A DNA stretch of 53,126 nucleotides from Vallitalea maricola (GCF_036985595.1 NZ_BTPU01000097.1:1-53126); one strand, 5' to 3'; shown: positions 43,636-52,987, counted from the stretch's first letter. Program-made: numbers and translations. The notes: a model not told the origin generated them from the letters alone.

Positions 43636-43989
43636 ATGAATAATATAATAAATGGTGAAACTATAGGTATAGCATTATTTTTTATAGGTATGTACGGTCT
43701 TTTGGCTCGACGTAATATAATAAAGACAATTATTTCTATGGGAATTATTCAATCTGGCATAATTCTATTTTTTCTAACAATAAATTATACAAATAATTCT
43801 ATCCCACCTATTGGTGAAAATATAGAAAAAGTTACTTCTGACCCATTACCTCAAGCTTTGATGATTACAGCAGTTGTAATAGGTATTTCTATAACAGCAG
43901 TTAGTCTCACTATGTTCATCACACTATATCACCGTTATGGTACAACCAACTGGTACAAAGCTACTAAAAAAAGAGGAGAGAATATATGA
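43636..43989 (+). CDS. mrpC: Mrp/Mbh antiporter subunit C-type (MbhG, NuoK-like)
   Basis: A 117-residue NuoK-like protein with three membrane spans. The end DPLPQALMITAVVIGISITAVSLTM is typical of MrpC; a Glu-containing segment as in NuoK is not obvious to me. AAAGGAGG precedes ATG 43636. Confidence 0.9.
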   Translation: MNNIINGETIGIALFFIGMYGLLARRNIIKTIISMGIIQSGIILFFLTINYTNNSIPPIGENIEKVTSDPLPQALMITAVVIGISITAVSLTMFITLYHRYGTTNWYKATKKRGENI

Positions 43990-45599
43990 TACAACTATAT
44001 TTTTTTATTTTACTACCAATTATAATTGCATCAATATCCTATCTATTCAAAACTAAATACAATAAGCTTTTGATACTAATATCTCAACTAATTCTTTTTG
44101 TATGTAGTGTTATTAATTTTACCTATATAAAAAGTAATAGTCCAATAACCAGTATTATAGGCAACTATAAAGCTGGTGTAGGTATTGCACTAAAGGCTGA
44201 TATTATATCTTCTGTTTTTGTTATGCTTACAATATTCCTCTTCACATGTATGATAATATATAATTTTAGAAAGCACTATATGAATAATTTGTTTTTATTT
44301 TTATTTTTGATACTTCAAGGTTTGATAAATGGTATTTTCCTATCAATGGATCTATTTAATCTATATGTTCTTATAGAAGTATCAACTATTGTTGTTAGTA
44401 TCCTTATTATGTTCAAAAAAGATAGTAGGTCAATATATGACGGCATGCTGTATCTACTTATAAATATCGTAGCTATGACTTTTTTTCTCATAGGTACTGG
44501 ATACATATACAAAATTTTTGGTTCTCTGGATATTACAATCATCCAGGATAGAATGGTTAAAGTTACCGATATAAAATCATTGATACTACCTTATAGCTTA
44601 ATCATAACTGCTATAAGCCTAAAATCAGCAGTTATGCCATTATTCAGCTGGCTGCCTAGAGCTCATGGAACCCACTCATCCCCTTCAATTGTTTCAGCTA
44701 TATTATCAGGGTTATATGTTAAATGTGGAGTTTATCTATTTTTTAGAATTCAGGATATGTTTTCTCCTGCATTTGATACAAGTACCATATTCCTTATTAT
44801 GGGATTTTTGACTGCTGTAGTCGGATTTATTTTTGCATTATCTCAAATAGACATAAAACTAATTCTTTCTTATCATACTATAAGTCAAATTGGTCTCATT
44901 ATTTTTGGTTTGAGTCTTAATAACACATATAGTTACTGGGGCAGTATTTATCATATCATTAACCATGCGATTTTTAAATCGGTATTATTTTTAACAGCAG
45001 GTATTATTATTGAAGAATATGAAACTAGGGATATACGTCAGATTAGAGGCGTCTTCAAGCGGATGCCTTTTGTTAGTATTTTTACTTTTATGGCTATACT
45101 AGGTATAACTGGAGCTCCTTTTTTCAACGGTAGTATCTCTAAATATCTAATCCAAAAAGGTAGTTACAGCGGTTTACTGGATTATGGATTAATACTTATT
45201 AATCTTGGTACTATTTTATCTTTTGTAAAGTATCTTAGCATGTTCAAGGGTTCTTATGATGGTAAAAAATATTCACCATCTTTCAATCAAAAAATAGCAA
45301 TATCCCTACTAGGAACTTTATGTTTCTTAGGAGGTATACTGGGTATTAGGTTAATAAAATTCCTTTTTAATGTAAATCTACATATAACAGTAGATGGATA
45401 TTTCATAAAAAGCTTACTATATATAGTTAGTATTATAATTGGTTTATTGTTCTACCGTTTCTTGTATAAAAAAATAAAGTTATTCAGTAATATTAGAGAA
45501 ATCAACTTAACTTTTAATCAAATTTGCTTAACTATAACCATTTATTTCTCAATAATTTTAACTACTATGTTAATACTTCAAAAATGTAATTATATATGA
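43986..45599 (+). CDS. mrpD: Mrp/Mbh antiporter subunit D-type (MbhH, NuoL/N-like)
   Basis: A 537-residue proton-conducting subunit with about 14 membrane spans, related to complex I NuoN/NuoL. The conserved Glu of TM5 is in LYVLIEVST (near residue 130) and the TM7 lysine in SLKSAVMPLFSWLPRAHG; the histidine segment HIINHAIFKSVLF is also present. Its ATG overlaps the MrpC-type stop (ATGA). It is the only large NuoL/N-like subunit in the operon; no MrpA-sized gene occurs nearby. Confidence 0.93.
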   Translation: MIQLYFFILLPIIIASISYLFKTKYNKLLILISQLILFVCSVINFTYIKSNSPITSIIGNYKAGVGIALKADIISSVFVMLTIFLFTCMIIYNFRKHYMNNLFLFLFLILQGLINGIFLSMDLFNLYVLIEVSTIVVSILIMFKKDSRSIYDGMLYLLINIVAMTFFLIGTGYIYKIFGSLDITIIQDRMVKVTDIKSLILPYSLIITAISLKSAVMPLFSWLPRAHGTHSSPSIVSAILSGLYVKCGVYLFFRIQDMFSPAFDTSTIFLIMGFLTAVVGFIFALSQIDIKLILSYHTISQIGLIIFGLSLNNTYSYWGSIYHIINHAIFKSVLFLTAGIIIEEYETRDIRQIRGVFKRMPFVSIFTFMAILGITGAPFFNGSISKYLIQKGSYSGLLDYGLILINLGTILSFVKYLSMFKGSYDGKKYSPSFNQKIAISLLGTLCFLGGILGIRLIKFLFNVNLHITVDGYFIKSLLYIVSIIIGLLFYRFLYKKIKLFSNIREINLTFNQICLTITIYFSIILTTMLILQKCNYI

Positions 45600-45635
45600 T
45601 TAAAAGGCGGATAAACATATCCACCTTTTAATCAT
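45596..45635. terminator. Bidirectional terminator overlapping two stop codons
   Basis: A 17-bp stem with one wobble (ATGATTAAAAGGCGGAT / ATCCACCTTTTAATCAT) and a 6-nt loop covers the stop codons of the antiporter subunit D gene (TGA 45597-45599) and the convergent small membrane protein (TGA 45634-45632). A/T runs follow on both strands. Confidence 0.8.
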
Positions 45636-45862
45636 AACCATATAAAATATATAAATAAAAATATAAGGAGAATTCCTGCAGCATAAATCATAATAATAGG
45701 CAATATAGCTTCAAAAACACCTATCATAGCAGCCCATCTTTCTCTTCTATTAAGTGAAACTCTTACTTTACTTGATACTTTGCTCCTTTTCCTATACCAT
45801 GGCATACCAGGAACATTCATATCAGCAATAGTAATATCATTGTCATTAAACTGCTCTTTCAT
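45632..45862 (-). CDS. Small one-span membrane protein at the end of the opp operon
   Basis: A 76-residue protein starting at ATG 45862 (AGGTAGGTG 6 nt upstream); a GTG at 45871 overlaps the ribosome site. Residues 1-~45 are basic and cytosolic (NVPGMPWYRKRSK, NRRERWAA), and ~48-75 is a long hydrophobic segment. It begins 13 bp after oppF and is transcribed with it. I do not recognise a function; coupling to the peptide transporter is a guess from position. Confidence 0.65.
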   Translation of the reverse strand: MKEQFNDNDITIADMNVPGMPWYRKRSKVSSKVRVSLNRRERWAAMIGVFEAILPIIMIYAAGILLIFLFIYFIWL

Positions 45863-45875
45863 ATGTATCACCTAC

Positions 45876-46844
45876 CTAATCATAAAGATGACAGGCAACA
45901 TAATGGTTATTACCAATATCTTTATACTCAGGAGCTTCTTCTCTACAGATTTTTTCTACACAAGAACATCTTGTACAGAATTTACATCCTTTTGGAGGAT
46001 TTGCTGGAGAAGGTATTTCACCTTGTAGTATAATCCTTTTTTTCTTAAGAGTAGGATCAGGTACAGGTACAGCACTGAATAACGCTTTAGTATAAGGATG
46101 TAATGGATTCTTAAATATTTCATCCCTATCTGATTTCTCTACCAAGTTACCTAGATACATAACTCCTACTTCATCAGCGATATGTTCAACTACTGATAAA
46201 TCGTGAGAAATAAATACATATGCCAATCCTCTCTCTTCTTGAATATCCTTCAACAAATTGATAATCTGAGCCTGGATAGAGACGTCTAATGCTGATACAG
46301 GCTCATCAGCTATAATCACTTTTGGATTAAGTGCCAATGCTCTGGCAATACAGATTCTCTGACGTTGTCCACCAGAAAATTCATGTGGATATCTATCAAT
46401 GTGATAACTCTGCAAACCACATTCTTCAATTATTTTTATTATGTAGTCTTTATACTCTTCTTTCAAAACGACATTATGTTCTTTTACACCTTCACCAACA
46501 ATTTCACCTATTGGTAATCTAGGGCTAAGAGAACTATATGGATCTTGGAATATTATCTGCAATTCTGGTCTTAACTTTCGCATTTGTTTCTGCTTCAACT
46601 TAAAAATGTTTTCTCCATTGTATATGACTTCTCCGTCTGTAGGTTCAGTTAATCTTAATAAAGTTCTACCAACGGTAGTTTTACCACAACCTGATTCTCC
46701 TACTAAGCCAAAAGTTTTACCCTCTTTTAATTCAAATGATACTCCATCAACAGCTTTTACATGGCCTACCACTTTTTGCAATAATCCAGCTTTAATAGGA
46801 AAATATTTTACCAGATTATTGACTTCCAGTATTGTATCTGTCAT
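45876..46844 (-). CDS. oppF: Peptide ABC transporter ATPase OppF
   Basis: A 322-residue ATPase of the oligopeptide/dipeptide importer. Walker A GESGCGKT, signature FSGGQRQRICIARALAL and Walker B VIIADEPVSALDV are intact. The C-terminal Opp/Dpp segment with four cysteines (CKFCTRCSC ... ACHLY) matches the family [4Fe-4S]-type cluster. Its start overlaps the oppD stop by 4 bp (ATGA). Confidence 0.93.
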   Translation of the reverse strand: MTDTILEVNNLVKYFPIKAGLLQKVVGHVKAVDGVSFELKEGKTFGLVGESGCGKTTVGRTLLRLTEPTDGEVIYNGENIFKLKQKQMRKLRPELQIIFQDPYSSLSPRLPIGEIVGEGVKEHNVVLKEEYKDYIIKIIEECGLQSYHIDRYPHEFSGGQRQRICIARALALNPKVIIADEPVSALDVSIQAQIINLLKDIQEERGLAYVFISHDLSVVEHIADEVGVMYLGNLVEKSDRDEIFKNPLHPYTKALFSAVPVPDPTLKKKRIILQGEIPSPANPPKGCKFCTRCSCVEKICREEAPEYKDIGNNHYVACHLYD

Positions 46845-47971
46845 TTTTTCCTCCCCCTCTCATATAGCCAACATGCCACTTTATGTGTATCACTTACATT
46901 ATTATAGGAAGGATACTCACCTTCACATTTATTGATGCATGAATTACATCTATCCTTGAAGAAGCAATGATTTGGCATAGCTATTGGGTTAGGTACAGAT
47001 CCTGGTATAGTATACAAACGGTCCACATATTTATTTACTACTGGCTTACTTTTTAACAATCCAATTGTATAAGGATGTTTTGGATTCAGGTATATATCTT
47101 CAGCAGTACCTTGTTCTACAATACGACCAGCATACATAACTATTACATAATCAGCCATTTCAGCAACAACACCTAGATCATGAGTAATCAATAGAATACT
47201 GGCATCAATTTTATCTTTTAGATCTCTTAATAAGTCAAGTATTTGAGCTTGAATAGTTACATCCAAAGCAGTCGTTGGTTCATCAGCAATTATCATCTTT
47301 GGATCACATGCCAACGCCATTGCAATCATGACTCTTTGACGCATTCCTCCAGACAATTCATGGGGATATGAATCGTATATTCCCTCTGCTCTAGGTATTC
47401 CAACTAACTTTAACATATTAATTGATTTCTCTTTTACTTCTTTCTTATCCATATCACTGTTATGCAGTTCTATGACTTCATTGATCTGATTACCAATTCT
47501 GAATACAGGATTCAAACTAGTCATTGGCTCTTGAAAAATCATAGCTATATCATTGCCACGAATACTTTGCATTTTCTTAATAGGAGTTTTAGTTAAATCA
47601 ATAGCATGATCTCCTATATTGAATCTTATTTCACCTTCTACAATTTGACCAACAGATCCTTGAATTAGGCGCATAAGTGATAGACTACTTACTGATTTTC
47701 CACAACCTGACTCACCTACAATAGCAACTGTCTTGCCTCTTGGAATGTTATAGCTTATTCCATTAACAGCTTTAACTGTTCCCATATCAGTATAGAAAAA
47801 AGTCTTTAGATTATCAATTTCAATCAGGTTATTCTTATCTCTCATGCTGGTACTGTACTGACTAAGGGGTATATTCTTTTTCTTTTTATTTTTATTATAT
47901 TTTTTTATAACACTTTTATTGGTTTTTGATACTTGTTTGAAATATTTTTTACTCTCAGTTTTACTATCCAC
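46841..47971 (-). CDS. oppD: Peptide ABC transporter ATPase OppD
   Basis: A 376-residue ATPase. Walker A GESGCGKS, signature LSGGMRQRVMIAMAL and Walker B MIIADEPTTALDV are intact, with the C-terminal Cys segment CFFKDRCNSCINKC. It has an unusual N-terminal extension of about 42 Lys-rich residues ahead of the ABC domain; the start is GTG 47971 after AGGTGGTGACAAA, and no later start has a ribosome site. Fourth gene of oppABCDF. Confidence 0.9.
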   Translation of the reverse strand: MDSKTESKKYFKQVSKTNKSVIKKYNKNKKKKNIPLSQYSTSMRDKNNLIEIDNLKTFFYTDMGTVKAVNGISYNIPRGKTVAIVGESGCGKSVSSLSLMRLIQGSVGQIVEGEIRFNIGDHAIDLTKTPIKKMQSIRGNDIAMIFQEPMTSLNPVFRIGNQINEVIELHNSDMDKKEVKEKSINMLKLVGIPRAEGIYDSYPHELSGGMRQRVMIAMALACDPKMIIADEPTTALDVTIQAQILDLLRDLKDKIDASILLITHDLGVVAEMADYVIVMYAGRIVEQGTAEDIYLNPKHPYTIGLLKSKPVVNKYVDRLYTIPGSVPNPIAMPNHCFFKDRCNSCINKCEGEYPSYNNVSDTHKVACWLYERGRKK

Positions 47972-47982
47972 TTTGTCACCAC

Positions 47983-48987
47983 CTACCTTCTCATTTTAGG
48001 ATCAAATGCATCTCTCAATCCATCACCAACAAAGTTAAATCCCATAACTGTAGTTAATATACAGATTCCAGGTGGAATCCAAATATATAAATATCCTTTC
48101 AAAATGATAGGGTCTGTTACTGCACTAACCATATTACCCCAAGACGCAAAAGGAAATGGAACACCAAATCCCAAGAAACTTAATCCCGATTCTGTAAGTA
48201 TTATTCCACCAACTCCTAGTGTAGCTATAACGATTAGTTGAGGCATTACATTAGGAATAAGATGTTTAAAAATTCTTTTTCTTGGCTTTAATCCAATAGC
48301 TTCAGTAGCAATCATGAACTCTTGTTCCCTGAGACTTAGAATCTGTCCACGAACCAACCTAGCTACTCCTGCCCATCCCAAAATTCCTAATACTAACATT
48401 AGATAATATATTTTTTTTGACCCATCCACATCTAAAGTAATTAATGCTGAACTTAAAATAAGTACGATAGGTAGAAAAGGTATACAGAAGAATATATCAA
48501 CTATACGCATTATGATATTATCTGTAACTCCTCCAAAATATCCTGCAATACCTCCTAAAATAATACCAAAGAACAACTCAATTGCTACAACTACAAATCC
48601 TATAACTAATGAAATTCTTCCTCCATACATCAACCTGGTAAAAGTATCACGACCATCTCTATCAGTACCTAGCCAATGTTTACTTGAAGGTGGTGCTTTA
48701 ATCAATACTTTTATATTTTCATCCTCATAATTTACAATGTCCTCTGTTAATTCAGCACCGTCCTTTTGAAAAAATATTTGATATTCACCATATGGCGAAA
48801 AAAAAGGACCTATAAAACTTATTAAAAACATAGAAACAAGTATAACCATACCTATAATGGCTAATTTATTTCTTACAAAACGTTTCATTACCAGCTGCCC
48901 TGGTGTAATTATTTTGTCAACAACGATTTCTCTATCATTATTAGTAATTTGTTCATTTTCAATATCTATTTTTGATTTTTCTAACAT
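47983..48987 (-). CDS. oppC: Peptide ABC transporter permease OppC
   Basis: A 334-residue permease with a hydrophilic N-terminus (~35 residues) and six membrane spans; EAA loop REQEFMIATEAIGLKPRKR is the site that contacts the ATPases. GAGGGGAG precedes ATG 48987. It starts 19 bp after oppB. Confidence 0.93.
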   Translation of the reverse strand: MLEKSKIDIENEQITNNDREIVVDKIITPGQLVMKRFVRNKLAIIGMVILVSMFLISFIGPFFSPYGEYQIFFQKDGAELTEDIVNYEDENIKVLIKAPPSSKHWLGTDRDGRDTFTRLMYGGRISLVIGFVVVAIELFFGIILGGIAGYFGGVTDNIIMRIVDIFFCIPFLPIVLILSSALITLDVDGSKKIYYLMLVLGILGWAGVARLVRGQILSLREQEFMIATEAIGLKPRKRIFKHLIPNVMPQLIVIATLGVGGIILTESGLSFLGFGVPFPFASWGNMVSAVTDPIILKGYLYIWIPPGICILTTVMGFNFVGDGLRDAFDPKMRR

Positions 48988-49006
48988 GATTTTCTCCCCT
49001 CTCCAA

Positions 49007-49975
49007 TTATTTTAATCTTACCCTAGGATCTGCAACACCATATAAAATATCTGCTAGCAGGGTTCCCAGAAGTGTTAAAATAGCAGAGAATGTAAGAAAT
49101 CCCATCATGTAATTTATATCTCCTGATTTTAGAGCTTTAAAAGCTGTAAAACCTAATCCATCAATAGCAAAAATCTGTTCTGTAATAATAGCACCTGAGA
49201 ATAATGATGGTAATAAACCACCTAGCATAGTTACAATAGGTATTAAAGTATTTCTGAAAGCATGTTTATATATAACTTTCCTTTCACTTAATCCTTTTGC
49301 CCTAGCTGTTCTTATATAATCAGCATTTAATACTTCAAGCATGTTTGTTCTTGCATATCTCATAAGACTTCCTATGCTTAAGAATGCTAATACCACAATA
49401 GGTAGTATAAAATGCCATGCCTTGTCCTTAATCAGTGCCCAACCGGTATAATCCATTCTAGCCGTTATCATACCTTGTAATGGTACCCATCCCAATCCAA
49501 AAGCAAAAATTCTTTGAAGTATAGCTGCAAAGAAGAAACTTGGTAATGAAATACCAATGAATGCAAATATTGTTACACCATAATCCAATTTTGAATATTG
49601 TTTTGTTGCGGATATTATACCAAGGGGTATGGCTATTATCATTTGTAATATGTAAGCAATGAATGCAATTGTAAAGGATGTCCACATTTTACTTTTTATT
49701 ACTTCGCTGACTGGTTGTTTATATAAGAAAGACTCTCCGAAATCTCCCTTAATAGCTTTACCTAACCAACCTATGTACCCTTTAACTATATTTGTTTCTG
49801 TCCCATATAATTTCCTAAGGGATATTTTCATTTCTTCTGTAACATTTGGATTTCCTGCAGTTATAGTTTGAACATAATCACCTGGCATTACTCTTATTAA
49901 AGTATAGATTAGTATAGAAACTCCTAGTAAAATAAATATACAAACGAATAATCTTCGTATAATATATTGTCTCAA
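49007..49975 (-). CDS. oppB: Peptide ABC transporter permease OppB
   Basis: A 322-residue permease with six membrane spans; N-terminal IIRRLFVCIFILLGVSI, EAA loop EVLNADYIRTARAKGLSERK. The start is TTG 49975 after GGTGGAATAATT. A stable hairpin separates it from oppA. Confidence 0.93.
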   Translation of the reverse strand: MRQYIIRRLFVCIFILLGVSILIYTLIRVMPGDYVQTITAGNPNVTEEMKISLRKLYGTETNIVKGYIGWLGKAIKGDFGESFLYKQPVSEVIKSKMWTSFTIAFIAYILQMIIAIPLGIISATKQYSKLDYGVTIFAFIGISLPSFFFAAILQRIFAFGLGWVPLQGMITARMDYTGWALIKDKAWHFILPIVVLAFLSIGSLMRYARTNMLEVLNADYIRTARAKGLSERKVIYKHAFRNTLIPIVTMLGGLLPSLFSGAIITEQIFAIDGLGFTAFKALKSGDINYMMGFLTFSAILTLLGTLLADILYGVADPRVRLK

Positions 49976-50019
49976 AATTATTCCACCATCCTTTCAACTT
50001 ATATTATAATTAAGATATG

Positions 50020-50043
50020 ATTTGCAGCCCGAAGGCTGCAAAT
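50020..50043 (-). repeat. oppA-oppB intercistronic hairpin with UUCG loop
   Basis: On the minus strand ATTTGCAGCC-TTCG-GGCTGCAAAT: a perfect 10-bp stem closed by a UUCG tetraloop, with no T-run after it. The likely role is to protect the oppA 3' end or lower expression of the downstream permease genes; it is not a terminator. Confidence 0.75.
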
Positions 50044-50053
50044 GTATAATTTA

Positions 50054-52102
50054 TTATTTTAATTCTAAAGTCTCTATTTCTCTGAAATATGCATAGAATG
50101 GTGTCATATCTTTAGGTAATGTTTCAATGTCAATTACTTCTGGATTGAATATAAACATATTCTTACGTTGATAAACTGGCATTTCTACTGCTTCATCCAT
50201 GATGATATCAAGAGCTTTTGAATAGTACTCTTTTCTTTTCTCAATATCATTTGTTGATCTTGCATCAAGAATTATTTGATCTAATTCTTCATCTTTTATG
50301 CAATAATGGTTACTAGGTCCACCACTATGATAAGTTTGATACATATCAGGATCAATAGTTGCATCCCATGCAGCTACCCACATATCCCATTCTTTAGCAT
50401 CCAGTCTTTCAAATAGTATAGAACCATCAACATCAGATATATCTAATACAGCACCTAATTTTTCCATTTCCTCTTTCATTTGAGTCAAGATAGGAGCTGA
50501 TGGATGGTCCATGATACCATCTCCACTTATACCAATTTCAACCCTTAATTGTTTACCATCTTTTTCTAATACTTTACTACCGCTTTTATCTACTTGTTTA
50601 TAACCAGCTGCTTCAAAACATTCAAGAGCTTTATCAGCGCTGAATTCATAATAAGGTTCTGCATTTTCTGGATAAGCCCATGAAACCCTGGACATAGGTC
50701 TTTCTATTATACTAGCTAACTCGCCATAATAAGTATTAATTGCTGGTTCTCTATTCATAAGATGCATTAAGCCTTTTCTTACATTTTTATCTGTAATCCT
50801 TTCAGCATTAATACCGATATATCCATAACCTAGATTTTCTATTAATTCATAATGAATTCCTGCATCTTTAACATTTTGTACCATTTCAGGACTTGCTGTT
50901 GGATCAGAAATATCAACTTCTCCTAGAGTTACAGTTTCAAGCTTATTAGAACTTGATACAACTTGGTATTTTATGTTTTTGATTTTTGGTTCACCTTTAA
51001 AATAATTTTTATTAGCTCTAAAGGTTACAACATTATTTTCAAACTTTTCAAATGTGTATGCACCAGCACCCATTGGCTTATCATTTTTCTCTTTTACTTT
51101 TGTTAAATCACCTTTTTTATATCCTTCGCCATAATAATGTTCTGGAGTAACTTCAATGGCACCAAGATTCCAGATGGCTTTTGGATCTACTCCTTCAATA
51201 GTGACTTCAACAGTTAACTCATCAACTTTTTTAATACCTTCAATATCAGGAACCTTAATATTTCCACTAGCTAAATTCTCTTCAATGTATCCTTTTTCAA
51301 GCTCTTTGAATTTCATTTCTATAGCTTCTTCTTCATAATCACCATAACAACAACCTGTTTCTACTTCAATAAATTTAGCTATAGATGCTTTTTTCAAGTC
51401 ATCTCCTTCTAAACCATCAGGATTATCAAAACCTGTATATCCATCAATAACTTCTGCTCCATAAGATTCATATGCAGATATCATACGTGCTTCAACTTCT
51501 TCTTTAGTTACATCTTTTGAGCTAGCTTTAAATCCTTCTATAACTTCTGCATAATTAGGATCATCATAACGATATTCATTTATTCCTAGAATTGGAGTTG
51601 TATATATAGTTGAAGCTCCATCATATTTAGGATCACATAATATTTTATATGTAAATATAATATCATCAGCTGTTATTGGTTCTCCATCGCTAAACTTTAA
51701 GTTATCTTGAAGTTTAAATCTATATACTGTCATTATATTACCATCATCATCTTTGATTTCTTTTGGTGTTTCATATATAGCTAAATTAGAATCAGGCTCA
51801 CCAAGACGATTATTGGATATTAATCTTTCCTGTGTACGTTCTGTTATCGTACTGTCATATGCAGTTGTAGAAAAGTATGGGCTAAAAACAGCATTAAAAT
51901 CTGATGAACCCAAAACTAATGTATCATATTTAGTTTTCTTTTCTTTTGGTTCTTTCTCTTTATCATTATCTTCAGTAACTGTTGCATCTCCCCCATCGTT
52001 TTCTTTTATTGTTGTTTTTTCTTCCCCCTTACAAGCAGTTAAGCTTAGCGTCAAACATAAAATAAGAAAACAAATTGAAACTATCTTTGTAATATTCTTC
52101 AT
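50054..52102 (-). CDS. oppA: Peptide ABC transporter substrate-binding lipoprotein OppA
   Basis: A 682-residue family-5 solute-binding protein. The lipobox LSLTAC (Cys at residue 24) anchors it to the outer face of the membrane, and an acidic, Lys/Glu-rich linker (to ~65) precedes the ligand-binding domains. FKLQDNLKFSDGEPITADDI and PMGAGAYTFEKFE are typical of the family. The region ~155-275 holds an insert (VEGFKASSKDVTKEEVEA, CCYGDYEEEA) longer than in common OppA. AAGGAGGA precedes ATG 52102. First and most expressed gene of the operon. Confidence 0.92.
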   Translation of the reverse strand: MKNITKIVSICFLILCLTLSLTACKGEEKTTIKENDGGDATVTEDNDKEKEPKEKKTKYDTLVLGSSDFNAVFSPYFSTTAYDSTITERTQERLISNNRLGEPDSNLAIYETPKEIKDDDGNIMTVYRFKLQDNLKFSDGEPITADDIIFTYKILCDPKYDGASTIYTTPILGINEYRYDDPNYAEVIEGFKASSKDVTKEEVEARMISAYESYGAEVIDGYTGFDNPDGLEGDDLKKASIAKFIEVETGCCYGDYEEEAIEMKFKELEKGYIEENLASGNIKVPDIEGIKKVDELTVEVTIEGVDPKAIWNLGAIEVTPEHYYGEGYKKGDLTKVKEKNDKPMGAGAYTFEKFENNVVTFRANKNYFKGEPKIKNIKYQVVSSSNKLETVTLGEVDISDPTASPEMVQNVKDAGIHYELIENLGYGYIGINAERITDKNVRKGLMHLMNREPAINTYYGELASIIERPMSRVSWAYPENAEPYYEFSADKALECFEAAGYKQVDKSGSKVLEKDGKQLRVEIGISGDGIMDHPSAPILTQMKEEMEKLGAVLDISDVDGSILFERLDAKEWDMWVAAWDATIDPDMYQTYHSGGPSNHYCIKDEELDQIILDARSTNDIEKRKEYYSKALDIIMDEAVEMPVYQRKNMFIFNPEVIDIETLPKDMTPFYAYFREIETLELK

Positions 52103-52179
52103 ATTACTCCTCCTTTTTATATATTCCAGCTAAGATTTTATGTTTTAGTTATTATCATCTTTTACGATTAGACCGGTTC

Positions 52180-52219
52180 TTAAGATAATAATATAGGCTC
52201 TTAGCCAACCTATTATATA
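52180..52219 (-). repeat. Imperfect hairpin in the oppA leader
   Basis: On the minus strand AGATATATATATAATAGG faces CCTATATTATTATCT around GGCTAAGAG, an imperfect stem about 80-120 bases upstream of the oppA start codon. Possibly a leader structure; no terminator-type T-run. Confidence 0.3.
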
Positions 52220-52268
52220 TATATCTGTTATAAATTTATGTAATTATAATGCATATTAAAAAGTATTT

Positions 52269-52298
52269 ATGATAATACATGAATATAAGTATTATCAT
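52269..52298. repeat. 10-bp inverted repeat upstream of oppA
   Basis: ATGATAATAC and GTATTATCAT are exact inverted repeats 10 bp apart, about 170-195 bp before oppA and near AT-rich promoter sequence. A candidate regulator site. The remainder of 52103-52624 is AT-rich with no gene I can support. Confidence 0.45.
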
Positions 52299-52624
52299 AT
52301 ATTAATTATATTGTTTTTTTTTGCAATTGTAAAGCTAATTAGTGAATATTTTGTATTTAAAACATTATTGTTTTTATTTTTGTTTTTATGTTGTATTACG
52401 TAGTATTATTTAGATAATTAATGTGGTTTGTTCCAATTTGTTTGATTATGTATGTATTTTTAGTCGTATAATGGGAGTATTTGGTAATCATGAAAATGAT
52501 CTAATAGATGATATATATTGTTTGTACTATAATAATATTATATTAAAAATATAATATACTATGAAACTAAATTATTTATAGTTTTCTTAGATGTACTCTT
52601 ATTATTATAAGAAATATTTTTACA

Positions 52625-52663
52625 CTAAAAAAACTTATAACTATATGTTATAAGTTTTTTTAG
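52625..52663 (-). terminator. Terminator of the tRNA cluster
   Basis: A perfect 17-bp stem (CTAAAAAAACTTATAAC and its complement) with a 5-nt loop and T-run, immediately after tRNA-Met on the minus strand. Symmetric, so it may also act on transcripts from the other side. Confidence 0.85.
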
Positions 52664-52737
52664 TAGCGGAGAACGGAGTCGAACCGTTGACACTACGGGT
52701 ATGAACCGTATGCTCTAGCCATCTGAGCTACTCCGCC
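52664..52737 (-). tRNA. tRNA-Met (elongator, anticodon CAT)
   Basis: Minus strand: acceptor GGCGGAG / CTCCGCT, D arm TAGCTCAGATGGCTAGAGCA, anticodon stem TACGG/CCGTA around loop TTCATAC (CAT), T loop GGTTCGACTCC. 74 nt, discriminator A, no CCA encoded. The body resembles elongator Met rather than initiator (acceptor 1-72 is G-U, and GGG/CCC anticodon-stem pairs are absent). Confidence 0.9.
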
Positions 52738-52761
52738 ATATTATTAAATTGTAAAATATAA

Positions 52762-52834
52762 TGGGCGCAACAGGGCTCGAACCTGTGACCCCCTGCTTGT
52801 AAGGCAGGTGCTCTCCCAGCTGAGCTATGCGCCC
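52762..52834 (-). tRNA. tRNA-Val (anticodon TAC)
   Basis: Minus strand: acceptor GGGCGCA / TGCGCCC, D arm TAGCTCAGCTGGGAGAGCA, anticodon stem CCTGC/GCAGG around CTTACAA (TAC), T arm ACAGGTTCGAGCCCTGT. 73 nt, no CCA encoded. Confidence 0.96.
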
Positions 52835-52869
52835 TGGGAATATTAAAAAAAAATTAGTTTTGCAACTAA

Positions 52870-52943
<74 letters not shown>

Positions 52944-52987
52944 AGATAAAATTGATTCTATATATTGAATAACTTATCTGTATATAA

